DNA of 64,000 nucleotides from Alistipes excrementigallinarum (GTDB lineage Bacteria > Bacteroidota > Bacteroidia > Bacteroidales > Rikenellaceae), in assembly GCA_019112825.1 (NCBI GenBank), contig DXIP01000018.1:124001-188000 (forward strand), in the 5' to 3' direction. Position numbers and translations under genes: made by a program. The notes below the pieces were generated by a model, which was given only the letters and a program-made list of their open reading frames with translations, did not search any database and was not told where the DNA came from. This document shows positions 54,279-63,670 of this stretch, one piece after another (position 1 is the first letter of the stretch; every line of letters begins with the position of its first letter).

Positions 54279-57200
54279 AACTGCTGCAGGGTTTTCCACG
54301 CCTCCTCGACGTCTTTGACATTTCTAACGGTCATCGCCAGCCGATTATTGTGCTGCTTGAGTACAAATCGGGCCGGTTGCTGGGTCACACGGCGCAGCAG
54401 CTCCATGAAGACGTCGCTCTTGTAGAAGGGCGAATTCTCCTCGCCGACGAACTGCACAATCATCAGTCCGTTCTTCACCTTGACACGCTCCATACCCAGG
54501 CGGATGGCCTCCCAGCGCAGCCGCACGACATTGAGCAGCTCGCGCGCGGCGTGGGGCAGCGGACCGAAGCGGTCGACCAGACGGCTCTCGAAGGCCTCGA
54601 GCTCCGCCTCGTCCTTCGTCGAGTCGAGTTCGCGGTAGAGCTTCAGACGCTCGGCCTGCTGGCTGACGTAGGTGTCGGGGAGCCCCGCCTCGACGTCGAT
54701 TTCGATGTGGGCGTCGTCGATGAAGCCCATCCGTCCGACGACCTTCTGCTCGGCCTCGCTCAGCGCCGGAACCTGCAGCCCCTCGGCACGCAGCTCGGCG
54801 ATGGCCTCGTTCATGATTTTCTGGTAGGTTTCGAAGCCGATGTCGGCGATGAAGCCGCTCTGCTCGGCACCCAGCAGGTTGCCCGCACCGCGGATGTCGA
54901 GGTCCTGCATGGCGATGTTGAAGCCCGAACCCAGGTCCGAGAACTCCTCGATGGCTCTGAGGCGGCGCCGCGCGTCGGGCGTCAGAAGCTCCTCGGCCGG
55001 GGTGAGCAGGTAGCAGTAGGCCTTGCGGTTGCTGCGCCCCACGCGGCCGCGCAGCTGGTGCAGGTCGCTCAGGCCGAAGTGCTGCGCGTTGTTGACGATG
55101 ATGGTGTTGGCGTTGGGGATGTCGATGCCGTTCTCGACGATGGAGGTCGACAGCAGCACGTCGAACTCCCCGTAGATGAAGTCCATGATGAGCTTTTCGA
55201 GCTGCTCGGCCGGCATCTTGCCGTGGCCCACGCCGACACGGGCCTTGGGGCAGAGGCGCGTGATGAGCCCCTGCAGCGTCGGCAGGTCCTCCACACGGTT
55301 GTGGACGAAGTAGACCTGGCCGCCGCGGGCGAGTTCGGCCTCGATGGCGTCGCGCACAATCTCCTCCGAGAAGACATGCGTCTCGGTGACAATCGGCTGG
55401 CGGTTGGGCGGCGGCGTCGAGATGACCGACAGGTCGCGCGACCCCATGAGCGAGAACTGCAGCGTACGCGGAATGGGGGTGGCCGTGAGCGTCAGCGTGT
55501 CGACCGAAACGCTCATCTGCGTGAGCTTCTCCTTGGCCGCCACGCCGAACTTCTGCTCCTCGTCGATAATCAGCAGGCCGAGGTCCTTGAAGCGAATCTG
55601 CTTGCCGAGCATCTTGTGTGTGCCGATGAGGATGTCAATGCGGCCGGCGGCGAGCTCCTCGCGGATTTGGGCCACCTCCTTGGCCGTCTTGGTCCGGTTG
55701 AGGTACTCGATGCGCACCGGGAAGTCGCGCAGACGCTCCGAAAAGGAGCGGTAGTGCTGCAGCGCGAGGATGGTCGTCGGCACCAGCACGGCCACCTGCT
55801 TGCCGTCGGTCGCCGCCTTGAAGGCGGCGCGGATGGCCACCTCGGTCTTGCCGAAGCCCACGTCGCCGCAGACGAGGCGGTCCATCGGCTGGTCGGACTC
55901 CATGTCCCGCTTGACGGCGGCCGTGGCGGCCTGCTGGTCGGGGGTATCCTCCCAGCGGAACGACGCCTCGAGCTCGTGCTGGAGGTAGCTGTCGGGCGAG
56001 AAGGCGAAGCCCTTCGAGGCCTTGCGCTTGGCATACAGCGCGATGAGCTCGCGCGAGATATCCTTGACGGCCTTTTTGGCCGCATTCTTGAGCTTCTGCC
56101 AGGCGCCGGTCCCCAGCTTGTAGACCTTGGGCGGCTCGCCGTCGCCCGACTTGTAGCGCGAGATGCGGTGGAGCGAGTGGACGTTGACGAAGAGCACGTC
56201 GCCATCCTTGTAGACCAGCTTGATGGCCTCGTGCGTCTTGCCGTTCTCGGTGATTTTCACCAGTCCGTCGAAGCGCCCCACGCCGTGGTCGATGTGCACC
56301 ACGTAGTCGCCCGGGCGCAGCTGGTTGAGCTCGGCGATGGTCATCTGCTCGTCGCGCTTGATTTCGCCGTTGATGCGGTAGCGCTGGTAGCGGTCGAAAA
56401 TCTGGTGGTCGATGTAGAGGCAGAGCTTCAGGTCGTTGTCGACGAAGCCCTCGTGAAGCGTCAGCGCCAGAGGGCGCACGACCACCTGCCCGCGGCCAAT
56501 CTGGTGAAAGATGTTGCTCAGGCGCTCCATCTGGGCGCGGTTCTCCGAGAGGATGTAGGTCTCGTAGCCGCGCAGGCCGTTGCGAATCATGTCGTCGGCC
56601 AGCAGGGCGAAGTTCTTGTTGAAGGCGGGCTGCGGCGCCGTCGAGAAGAGCACCTCGGCATCGGCCGGGCGCTCCTTCAGGTTGTCGCGCAGCATGAAGA
56701 TGCGGCCGCCGCCGATGTCCGACAGCAGGCCGTTGCGGCTAGTCAGCAGCGAGTCGATGCGCTTCGGGTCGTCGAGGTCGGCCACCACCTTGCGGCGCAG
56801 GTCGTTGATGCGGCGCAGCACGAAATCGGCGTCGAAGAACCAGAAGGTGGCCTCCTCACCCGCAAAGCGGGCCAGCGAGACGCGCTCCGACGGGGAGGCC
56901 GCAGCCGTGAGGTCGGGCAGAATCTCGATATGGTCGAGCTTGTCGGAGGAGAGCTGGCTCGAGATTTCGAAGCGGCGAATCGAGTCGACCTCGTCGCCGA
57001 AAAAGTCCACGCGGTAGGGTTTGCTCTCGGCAAAGGAGAAGACGTCGACGATGCCGCCGCGCAGCGAGTACTGGCCCGGCTCGTAGACGAAGTCGACCTT
57101 CTCGAATCCGGCGTCGACCAGGGCGTCGACCAGCACCTCGGGCGAGGTGCGGTCACCCACCGCCACGCGAATCGTATCGCGGCGGAGCGTCTCGGCGTCG

Positions 57201-57604
57201 GCCACCCGCTCGGCCAGCGCCTCGGGATAGGTGCACACCACCGTATATCCGTCGTCGTGCGCACGGAGGGCCGCCAGAGCGGCCGTACGCTGCACCACCC
57301 CCTGGGCATCCTCGCCGCCGTAGGCGATGGAGCGCTTGTAGGAGGAGGGGAAGAAACAGATGCGCGACTCGTCGAGCAGGTTGTAGAAGTCGTTGAGCAG
57401 GTAGGCCGCCGCGTCGCGGTCCTCGGCCACGAAGATGTGGAGCCCCCCGCAGCGGGCGATGGCCGCGGCGGCATAGAACGAGAGCGCCCCGCCGACCAGC
57501 TCCTTCAGGTGGACGGTGGCGCCCCGGCGTCCGAGCTCGCGGCACAGGGCCTCGAGCTGTTTTGAATCGGCGACAAATTGCGCCAGTTGCTGACTCGGAA
57601 GCAT
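54275..57604 (-). CDS. mfd: Transcription-repair coupling factor
   Basis: The 1109-residue protein removes stalled RNA polymerase and recruits UvrABC. It has a UvrB-like N-terminal part, the RNA polymerase-interaction region (RPGDYVVHIDHGVGRFDGLVKI), a RecG-like helicase with Walker A GDVGFGKTEV near residue 580 and the DEEQ box (IIDEEQKFGV), and the C-terminal TRCF domain. Its length is normal. coaX starts at a GTGA overlap with its stop, so the two are probably cotranscribed. Confidence 0.96.
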   Translation of the reverse strand: MLPSQQLAQFVADSKQLEALCRELGRRGATVHLKELVGGALSFYAAAAIARCGGLHIFVAEDRDAAAYLLNDFYNLLDESRICFFPSSYKRSIAYGGEDAQGVVQRTAALAALRAHDDGYTVVCTYPEALAERVADAETLRRDTIRVAVGDRTSPEVLVDALVDAGFEKVDFVYEPGQYSLRGGIVDVFSFAESKPYRVDFFGDEVDSIRRFEISSQLSSDKLDHIEILPDLTAAASPSERVSLARFAGEEATFWFFDADFVLRRINDLRRKVVADLDDPKRIDSLLTSRNGLLSDIGGGRIFMLRDNLKERPADAEVLFSTAPQPAFNKNFALLADDMIRNGLRGYETYILSENRAQMERLSNIFHQIGRGQVVVRPLALTLHEGFVDNDLKLCLYIDHQIFDRYQRYRINGEIKRDEQMTIAELNQLRPGDYVVHIDHGVGRFDGLVKITENGKTHEAIKLVYKDGDVLFVNVHSLHRISRYKSGDGEPPKVYKLGTGAWQKLKNAAKKAVKDISRELIALYAKRKASKGFAFSPDSYLQHELEASFRWEDTPDQQAATAAVKRDMESDQPMDRLVCGDVGFGKTEVAIRAAFKAATDGKQVAVLVPTTILALQHYRSFSERLRDFPVRIEYLNRTKTAKEVAQIREELAAGRIDILIGTHKMLGKQIRFKDLGLLIIDEEQKFGVAAKEKLTQMSVSVDTLTLTATPIPRTLQFSLMGSRDLSVISTPPPNRQPIVTETHVFSEEIVRDAIEAELARGGQVYFVHNRVEDLPTLQGLITRLCPKARVGVGHGKMPAEQLEKLIMDFIYGEFDVLLSTSIVENGIDIPNANTIIVNNAQHFGLSDLHQLRGRVGRSNRKAYCYLLTPAEELLTPDARRRLRAIEEFSDLGSGFNIAMQDLDIRGAGNLLGAEQSGFIADIGFETYQKIMNEAIAELRAEGLQVPALSEAEQKVVGRMGFIDDAHIEIDVEAGLPDTYVSQQAERLKLYRELDSTKDEAELEAFESRLVDRFGPLPHAARELLNVVRLRWEAIRLGMERVKVKNGLMIVQFVGEENSPFYKSDVFMELLRRVTQQPARFVLKQHNNRLAMTVRNVKDVEEAWKTLQQL

Positions 57605-57691
57605 TCCGAACGGTTATGGGTTAGACAATTCCGATTTCGGTGCCCGGCCCGACGGTTTTTGGCGCCCGGCCTGACGGTCGCTTCGGTCGGC

Positions 57692-59254
57692 TCACTTGTT
57701 GATGTTAATCAGGTCGTTGTCCTTGCGGTCGTGGTAGTGGACCTCGATGATGCCGATGCTCTGGTCCTCGACCACGCGGATGCGCGCCTTGTATTTCCAC
57801 TCCCAGCGGCGGCGCAGCGACCAGAGTCCCTTGCGCAGGTAGGAGGCCACGTAGGGGCTCACCACCAGCTTGATGTACTTGTGGCCGCGGTCGAGCGTGA
57901 GGAACGAAATCTGATTCTCGATTTTCTTGTCCAGCAGCACCGTGGGCTCGATTTTGCCCGTACCGTTGCAGGTGGGGCAGACGTCCGAGACGCTCTCGAC
58001 GGCTACCGGACGCACACGCTGACGCGTGATTTGCATCAGTCCGAACTTGGTGAGCGGCAGCACCGTATGCTTGGCCTTGTCGGTGGCCATGAGCTTGACC
58101 ATCTCGTCGTAGAGCGCCTGGCGGTTCTGCGCCTTGTGCAGGTCGATGAAGTCGATGATGACGATGCCGCCCAGGTCGCGCAGGCGCAGCTGGCGGGCAA
58201 TCTCCTTGGCGGCCGCCAGATTGACATCCATGGCCGTCTGTTCCTGGTTGTCCTCGGCCTTGGTACGGTTGCCCGAGTTGACGTCGATGACGTTCATCGC
58301 CTCCGTATGCTCGATGATGAGGTAGGCGCCGCGCCGCAGCGAGACATACTTGGCAAAGAGCGACTTGATTTGCTTCGAGATGTCGAAGTTGTCGAAAATC
58401 GGCACGTTGCCCTTGTAGAGCTTGACGATTTTCACCATCGAGGGGTCGATGAGCTTGATGTAGTTGCGAATCTCGTTGTACATCGCCTCGTCGTCGACGG
58501 CAATCTGCGAGAAGGAGTCGTTAAGCGAATCGCGGATAATCGTGTTGGCTCGGCTCATCTCGCTCATGAGCTGGGCCGGAACCGACTCCGCATTCTTGCG
58601 GATGGCCGCCACGGTCTTGCGCCAGCGGTCAATCTGCGTCTGGATGTCGTGTTCGATGTCCTCATCCTTGGCCTCCATGGCCGCCGTACGGATGATGACG
58701 CCGAAGTTCTTGGGCAGCACGGCGGCGGCAATCCGCTTCAGGCGCTTCTTTTCGTCGGCCGAGCGGATTTTCTGCGAGAGGAAGACCTTCGACGAGAAGG
58801 GGACCAGCACCACGTTGCGGCCAGCCAGCGAGATGTCCGACGTCAGACGCGGACCCTTGGTCGAGATGGCCTCCTTGGCCACCTGGACCATGATGCTCTG
58901 TCCGACCTGCAGATAGCTCGAGATTTTGCCGTTCTTGTCGAGCGCCGGCTCGAGTTTCATCGTCTCGGTGCGCAGCCCCCGCTTGCCGGGCTGCTGCGAT
59001 TCGACCATCTTCTGGAGCGAGGGGAACTGCGTTCCCAGGTCGAGGTAGTGGATGAAGGCATCCTTTTCGTGCCCTATGTTGACGAATGCCGCGTTGAGAC
59101 CCGGCATGATTTTACGCACCCGTCCCAGATAGATGTCGCCTACGGCGAAGCCCGTCTGGCACTGCTCCTTGTTGAGCTCGACCAGCACCTTGTCCTCACA
59201 CAGGGCAATGGATATCTCCGTCGGGTTAACGTTAACGATTAGTTCCTTGTTCAT
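57692..59254 (-). CDS. rng: Ribonuclease E/G family protein
   Basis: The 520-residue endoribonuclease has an N-terminal S1 domain (GFAVGDIYLGRVRKIMPGLNAAFVNIG). The catalytic part contains the metal-binding MNVIDVNSGN and the GGIVIIDFIDL stretch, the zinc-link CPTCNGTGK and a C-terminal domain. It lacks the long disordered tail of RNase E, so it is RNase G-like; it processes rRNA and mRNA. I start at MNKELIVNV (59254), behind the frame's 59323. A 29-residue ribosomal-type gene and HU lie upstream on the same strand, separated by a terminator. Confidence 0.92.
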   Translation of the reverse strand: MNKELIVNVNPTEISIALCEDKVLVELNKEQCQTGFAVGDIYLGRVRKIMPGLNAAFVNIGHEKDAFIHYLDLGTQFPSLQKMVESQQPGKRGLRTETMKLEPALDKNGKISSYLQVGQSIMVQVAKEAISTKGPRLTSDISLAGRNVVLVPFSSKVFLSQKIRSADEKKRLKRIAAAVLPKNFGVIIRTAAMEAKDEDIEHDIQTQIDRWRKTVAAIRKNAESVPAQLMSEMSRANTIIRDSLNDSFSQIAVDDEAMYNEIRNYIKLIDPSMVKIVKLYKGNVPIFDNFDISKQIKSLFAKYVSLRRGAYLIIEHTEAMNVIDVNSGNRTKAEDNQEQTAMDVNLAAAKEIARQLRLRDLGGIVIIDFIDLHKAQNRQALYDEMVKLMATDKAKHTVLPLTKFGLMQITRQRVRPVAVESVSDVCPTCNGTGKIEPTVLLDKKIENQISFLTLDRGHKYIKLVVSPYVASYLRKGLWSLRRRWEWKYKARIRVVEDQSIGIIEVHYHDRKDNDLININK

Positions 59255-59468
59255 GTATATCGTATTCGCGCCCGGGTGCCGGACGCTGTGGGTGAAATGG
59301 GTATGGGGCCGCGCTTGGTACATGGAGCGGCGGCAGGCTCCAAAGACGTCGGGAGCCCGTACAGCAATGGTGGAATCGACGGAAGAGCTCCGCGTGCGGT
59401 TTCATTGCGAGCCGAACCGCAACGGCTCTTTCGGATTACACCTCCCGCACGGGGAGATGCCTCAGCAG

Positions 59469-59512
59469 AAAAAATAGGTAAAGCTAAAAGAGCCCGGGGC
59501 CCCTTTAGCTTT
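59469..59512 (-). terminator. Hairpin after the small basic protein gene
   Basis: AAAGCTAAA (59480-59488) pairs with TTTAGCTTT (59504-59512), with a partly paired GC-rich inner part. The minus strand then has a run of Ts (complement of 59469-59475) a few bases on. Confidence 0.6.
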
Positions 59513-59540
59513 ATCTATCGTTTAGCACAAAGGTGCTACC

Positions 59541-59630
59541 CTACTTTTTCTTGTGGCGGTTCTTGCGCAGACGCTTCTTACGCTTGTGCGTGGCCATCTT
59601 GTGACGCTTATGCTTCTTTCCGTTCGGCAT
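59541..59630 (-). CDS. Very small basic ribosomal-type protein (AURKAIP1/COX24-like)
   Basis: This 29-residue protein is too short to be found by size alone, but it is real by pattern: starting MPNGKKHKRHKMATHKRKK, it is almost all lysine, arginine and histidine. Such small proteins are annotated in Bacteroidota as AURKAIP1/COX24-domain proteins, related to the mitochondrial ribosomal protein mS38 and to actinobacterial bS22. It would sit in the ribosome. It lies 36 bases after the HU stop and is followed by a hairpin at 59469-59512. It is likely cotranscribed with HU. Confidence 0.85.
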   Translation of the reverse strand: MPNGKKHKRHKMATHKRKKRLRKNRHKKK

Positions 59631-59666
59631 AGTGCTTAAAATTTAAGAGGTTCTTGGATTAATTTG

Positions 59667-59939
59667 TTATTTCATCTTCGCTGCGAAGCTCTTTGCGGGC
59701 TTGAAAGCAGGAATGTTGTGCTCGGGAATGGTGATGGTGGTGTTCTTCGAGATGTTGCGGGCCACCTTCGTTGCGCGCTTCTTGACGATGAAGCTGCCGA
59801 AACCGCGCAGGTATACATTATTATTATTGGTCAGCGAAGTCTTGATGCTCTCCATGAAAGCCTCGACGATTGCCTGTACCTGCACCTTCTCAACGCCGGT
59901 GCTCTTAGCGATTTCGCTTACGATATCTGCCTTGGTCAT
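59667..59939 (-). CDS. HU-family DNA-binding protein
   Basis: The 90-residue protein matches HU/IHF: MTKADIVSEIAKSTGV at the N-terminus, GFGSFIVKKRATKVARN with the DNA-contacting arm region, and IPAFKPAKSFAAKM at the end. HU bends and packs DNA. I start at MTKADIVSEI (59939); the frame's earlier start lies across the promoter box. It is the first gene of the short transcript with the 29-residue protein. Confidence 0.95.
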   Translation of the reverse strand: MTKADIVSEIAKSTGVEKVQVQAIVEAFMESIKTSLTNNNNVYLRGFGSFIVKKRATKVARNISKNTTITIPEHNIPAFKPAKSFAAKMK

Positions 59940-59985
59940 ATTTCTTATGATATTAAAATTAAGTCCCTTACAGGTTTTCAGACTG

Positions 59986-60020
59986 CAAATATACATTTAA
60001 TTTATGTATCTGCCAACAAA
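59986..60020 (-). promoter_or_regulatory. Promoter of the HU gene
   Basis: Minus-strand TTTG (60020-60017), 23 bases, then TATATTTG (59993-59986), a full -7 match. Between here and the porX promoter (60021-60454) I see no gene. Confidence 0.6.
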
Positions 60021-60454
60021 CCGCCGTTTTTTTTCATTTTTTTCGTTTCGGCAGCCAGATGCCAGCAAGACAGCGGAATAGCAAATATCGGGCAAAAAAA
60101 TGACCGCTGCCGGAAACGACATCACTCGCGCCTTTCGGGAAGAGTCCGCATCGGCATGCAACCTTCTATTTCACAACTCATTGCTGCGCTACCAGGCAGA
60201 TTGGCGCCATCCTTGGCCGCAACCCGCTCCGCCCGGTCGTTCGCCCGCTCCGGCGGAACGCCCTCCATGCGCACGCATCGAAAAAGACAGCACGCCGCCG
60301 AGAAAAGATATCAAAAGGAAATTTGAGCGCCGAAAGGAAAGCCGCCGTCTGCACGGCCATCCGGGCGGCCGGACAATCCCCGGCAGCGCCCGGACACCGT
60401 CCGGAAGGCACAGGGCCCCTTTCTCCGGACGGGGACTCAATAAATAGCGCGGTT

Positions 60455-60487
60455 TTTGCGTTAATATGGTAAATATCGCTATTTTTG
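60455..60487 (+). promoter_or_regulatory. Promoter of porX
   Basis: TTTG (60455-60458), 21 bases, then TATTTTTG (60480-60487), both full matches. The start codon is 21 bases downstream at 60509. Confidence 0.75.
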
Positions 60488-60508
60488 TAATCCCTAACCG
60501 AACGAACT

Positions 60509-62059
60509 ATGGTCAAGATACTCTGGGTCGACGACGAAGTGGAGCTGCTCAAGCCCCACGTGCTCTTTCTCAAGCAGAAAGGCTACGAGGTCGACACCTG
60601 CAACAACGGTTACGACGCCATCGACATGGCTGCCGAAGGCTCCTACGACCTCATCATCCTGGACGAGATGATGCCCGGCATGACGGGGCTCGAGACGCTT
60701 CCCAAAATCAAGGAGGTGCGCCCCACCACGCCCGTCATCATGGTTACCAAGAGCGAGGAGGAGAACATCATGAACAAGGCCATCGGCTCGAAAATCGCCG
60801 ACTACCTCATCAAGCCGGTCAACCCCAACCAGGTGCTCCTCTCCATCAAGAAGAACGTCCACTCGCAGCAGCTGGTCACCGAACAGACGACGGCCGACTA
60901 CCGTTCCGAGTTCGGCCGCATCTCCTCGCAGCTGCAGATGGCCGACTCGTTCGCCGACTGGTGCTCGCTCTACCGCAAGCTGACCACCTGGGAAATCGAG
61001 CTCTCGGAGTCAAGCGACCAGAGCATCAGGGAGGTGCTCACCTACCAGAAGAGCGAAGCCAACCAGGAGTTCTCGAAGTTCGTCCGCCGCAACTACTACA
61101 ACTGGATTAACCGCCGCGACGAGCAGTCGCCCGTCATGTCGCACATGCTCATGCGCACGAACATCTTCCCCGTGGTGGACGAACATCCCAAGACGACGCT
61201 GATGCTCATCGACAACTTCCGCTACGACCAGTGGCGGTCGATTTCGTCGCTGCTGCGCGGCTACTACGACGTGGTGCTCGACGACTTCTACTGCGCGATT
61301 CTCCCCACGGCGACCCAGTATGCGCGCAATGCGATTTTCGCCGGCCTGATGCCACTCGCCATCGACAAGCTGATGCCCGACAAGTGGCTCAACGACAACG
61401 AGGAGGGGGGCAAGAACCAGTACGAGGAGGAGTTCCTGCGCCGGCTGATGACGCGCAACGGCAAGAACTGGAAGCTGTCGTTCGACAAGCTGGTCCGTCC
61501 CGAGCAGGGGCGCAAGCTGGTGGACAACATCCAGAAGGTCTACGACGCCGACTTTTCGGTCATCGTCTACAACTTCCTCGACATCCTCTCGCACGCCCGC
61601 ACCGAGACGGACATCATCCGCGAGCTGACCGAGGATGAGGCGGCATTCCGTTCGCTCACCCGTTCGTGGTTCGAGCACTCGGACATCTTCACCATGCTCA
61701 AGCTGCTGGCCGAGCGCCGGCACACGGTCATCATCACCTCGGACCACGGCACCATCCGCGTCGACAATCCGGTGAAGGTGACGGGCGACCGCGAAACGTC
61801 GGCCAACCTGCGCTACAAGACGGGGCGCAATCTGGCCTACAACTCGCGCGAGGTATACGAGGTGCAGCGTCCGGAGGATATCCAGCTGCCGTCGAGCAAC
61901 CTCACCTCGAGCTACATCTTCGCCTACAACAGCGACTTTTTGGTCTACAACAACGACGCCAACCGCCACATCCGCTACTACCGCAACACGTTCCAGCACG
62001 GCGGCATCTCGATGGAGGAGATGATTGTCCCCTACATCGTGCTGAGGCCCAAGCTGTAG
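60509..62059 (+). CDS. porX: PorX-type response regulator with PglZ domain
   Basis: The 516-residue protein has an N-terminal receiver domain (1-120): acidic pair D8-D9, phospho-acceptor D52 in LIILDEMMPGMTG, the VTKSEEE region and the KPVNPNQ end. A helical linker and a PglZ/alkaline-phosphatase-like domain (about 160-516) follow. Metal-site regions are visible in LMLIDNFRYDQW, LPTATQYARNAIF and IITSDHGTI. In Porphyromonas gingivalis, PorX (with the kinase PorY) controls the type IX secretion system, and the PglZ part binds zinc and degrades oligonucleotide signals. PorY and the T9SS genes are not in the window. It has its own good promoter and lies divergent from HU. Confidence 0.9.
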   Translation: MVKILWVDDEVELLKPHVLFLKQKGYEVDTCNNGYDAIDMAAEGSYDLIILDEMMPGMTGLETLPKIKEVRPTTPVIMVTKSEEENIMNKAIGSKIADYLIKPVNPNQVLLSIKKNVHSQQLVTEQTTADYRSEFGRISSQLQMADSFADWCSLYRKLTTWEIELSESSDQSIREVLTYQKSEANQEFSKFVRRNYYNWINRRDEQSPVMSHMLMRTNIFPVVDEHPKTTLMLIDNFRYDQWRSISSLLRGYYDVVLDDFYCAILPTATQYARNAIFAGLMPLAIDKLMPDKWLNDNEEGGKNQYEEEFLRRLMTRNGKNWKLSFDKLVRPEQGRKLVDNIQKVYDADFSVIVYNFLDILSHARTETDIIRELTEDEAAFRSLTRSWFEHSDIFTMLKLLAERRHTVIITSDHGTIRVDNPVKVTGDRETSANLRYKTGRNLAYNSREVYEVQRPEDIQLPSSNLTSSYIFAYNSDFLVYNNDANRHIRYYRNTFQHGGISMEEMIVPYIVLRPKL

Positions 62060-62220
62060 ACGCCCGGGCCGAAAGCGGAGACAGGATCCGGAGACAGAAG
62101 CCGGGAACAAGGCTGAAAACCGGGAGCCGGAGACGGGAGCCAGGAACCGGAAACGGGAGGCCCGAGCCGGCAGGGCGGCCGAAAGAGGCGTACGGAGGGG
62201 TGCGCCACGGACCGGAAACC
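62060..62220 (+). repeat. Purine-rich degenerate repeats after porX
   Basis: Irregular copies of ACCGGGAGCCGGAGACGGGAG-like units in the gap before tsaE. No terminator was seen. Confidence 0.55.
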
Positions 62221-62277
62221 GGCAAACGCAACAGGCCGGCAACATATTAGCAACAGACAACACATACGCAAAAGATA

Positions 62278-62697
62278 ATGATGAAAACCATTCACATCAC
62301 CTCGCAGGAGGACCTGTGCGAGGTAGCCGACGCCGTCATCGAGATGCTCGGACGCCGCCGCGTGGTCGCCTTCCGCGGCGGCATGGGTGCCGGCAAGACC
62401 ACCCTCATCCGCGAAATCGTCGCCCGCCTGGGTTCGGAGGATACGGTGACCAGCCCCACCTTCGCCATCATCAACCAGTACTCGGTTCCCTCGGGCAAGC
62501 GCATCTTCCACTTCGACTTCTACCGCATCAACGACATCCGCGAAGCCTACGACTTCGGCTACGAGGAGTACTTCTATTCGGGGGACCTCTGTCTGGTGGA
62601 GTGGCCCGAGAAAATCGAGTCGCTGCTGCCCGAAGATACGATGAACGTGCGCATCACGGTCGACGACGACCAGAGCCGCACCTTCGAAATCGACTGA
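62278..62697 (+). CDS. tsaE: tRNA threonylcarbamoyladenosine biosynthesis ATPase TsaE
   Basis: The 139-residue ATPase drives the TsaBD/TsaC system that makes t6A in tRNA. The P-loop is GGMGAGKTT (residues 34-42). The typical TVTSPTFAIINQY and FHFDFYRIND stretches, and LVEWPEKIESLLP near the end, complete the match. It lies 218 bases after porX with a repeat-rich gap, so cotranscription is not certain. The start could be the second ATG. Confidence 0.93.
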   Translation: MMKTIHITSQEDLCEVADAVIEMLGRRRVVAFRGGMGAGKTTLIREIVARLGSEDTVTSPTFAIINQYSVPSGKRIFHFDFYRINDIREAYDFGYEEYFYSGDLCLVEWPEKIESLLPEDTMNVRITVDDDQSRTFEID

Positions 62698-62963
62698 CGC
62701 GGAGCGGCAGCCCCGACCTCCACAGCTCCGGCTTTCGCTCAGCGCGGCGCACCTTGTTGTGCCGCATGCACCCTGCACCCCATGACGGCGGGCCCCATCG
62801 CGGGTCCGCCGCTCTGTTTCGCTTGCCGCTCCTACGCCGGTGCATTGCCCTCCCGAAGGCGTGGTGCAGCCACGCGGCAGGCGGCAACGGCCGTCCCCGA
62901 GGTAGAAGGCGGAATACGCTCCGAAAAAGTACATTTTCGCTTGGCGCTGCAGCCGCCTTTTCG

Positions 62964-62971
62964 TATATTTG
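62964..62971 (+). promoter_or_regulatory. -7 box of the SRPBCC gene
   Basis: TATATTTG matches TAnnTTTG; TTGG lies 19 bases upstream (62941-62944). It is 76 bases before the start. The rest of the 350-base gap 62698-63047 shows no gene. Confidence 0.55.
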
Positions 62972-63047
62972 CCGCCGATTCGGGCCGCAGACGAAACCAT
63001 TCGGCCCGCAGACAAGCAAAACAGAACCTTACAACACACACCTATCC

Positions 63048-63464
63048 ATGCAGGAATACATCTCCAAACAGCATCAGATTCTCCGCCCCGCGGAGCAGAT
63101 TTACGCCGTCATCAGCCGCTTCGACAACCTCACCCCCGCCCTGGCCGACCGGGTCGAGGAGTGGCAGGCCACCGAAGACACCTGTTCGTTCAAGGCCAAG
63201 GGCTTCACCGTGAAGCTCCGCATGGCCGAGCGCGAGGCGCCGAAAAAAGTGAAGATTGTGGGCGACGACGGCGGCGTGCCGATGGACTTCGCCTTCTGGA
63301 TTCAGCTGCATCCGGTCGCCGAGAACGACACCCGCATGCGGCTGGTGCTCCACATCGAGCTCAACATGATGATGCGGATGATGATTGGCTCGAAGCTGCA
63401 GGGTGCCATCGACCAGATTGCCGAGGGCATCGCCCGCGCCATGAACAGCGCGCCGCAGTTCTGA
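63048..63464 (+). CDS. SRPBCC (START-like) family protein
   Basis: The 138-residue protein has the start-like lipid-binding fold pattern: N-terminal strand YISKQHQILRPAEQIYAVISRFDNL, several strands (TCSFKAKGFTVKLRM, DFAFWIQLHPV), and a C-terminal long helix (GSKLQGAIDQIAEGIARAM). Members bind hydrophobic ligands; function is open. I start at MQEYISKQHQ (63048), behind a -7 box; the longer open frame begins inside tsaE and is a shadow. A long hairpin follows at 63524-63563. Confidence 0.82.
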   Translation: MQEYISKQHQILRPAEQIYAVISRFDNLTPALADRVEEWQATEDTCSFKAKGFTVKLRMAEREAPKKVKIVGDDGGVPMDFAFWIQLHPVAENDTRMRLVLHIELNMMMRMMIGSKLQGAIDQIAEGIARAMNSAPQF

Positions 63465-63523
63465 GCCCCGCCCCGGCCGCGGCATCGGCCTCAACGAGGA
63501 GGCTGCCGCAGAAGTCATCACAA

Positions 63524-63563
63524 AACGAGCGGTCCGTTCCCCGTCGGGAGCGGACCGCTCGTT
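63524..63563. terminator. Hairpin between SRPBCC and NUDIX genes
   Basis: Two 18-base arms (63524-63541 and 63546-63563) pair with one T-G wobble around the loop CGTC. The genes are convergent. No strong T tract was seen. Confidence 0.6.
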
Positions 63564-63670
63564 GTATGTTGAAGTCTGACGCCGCGGCGGCGGGCAATTA
63601 GGGTACCCGGACAGTCGGGGTACCGGGCGCCGGCAGCAACGTGCCGGCAGCAGCGCACCGGGCCGGTGCA

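Noticed and set aside
54350..57565. 1071-residue frame opposite mfd
   Set aside because: Antisense shadow of mfd; no domains.
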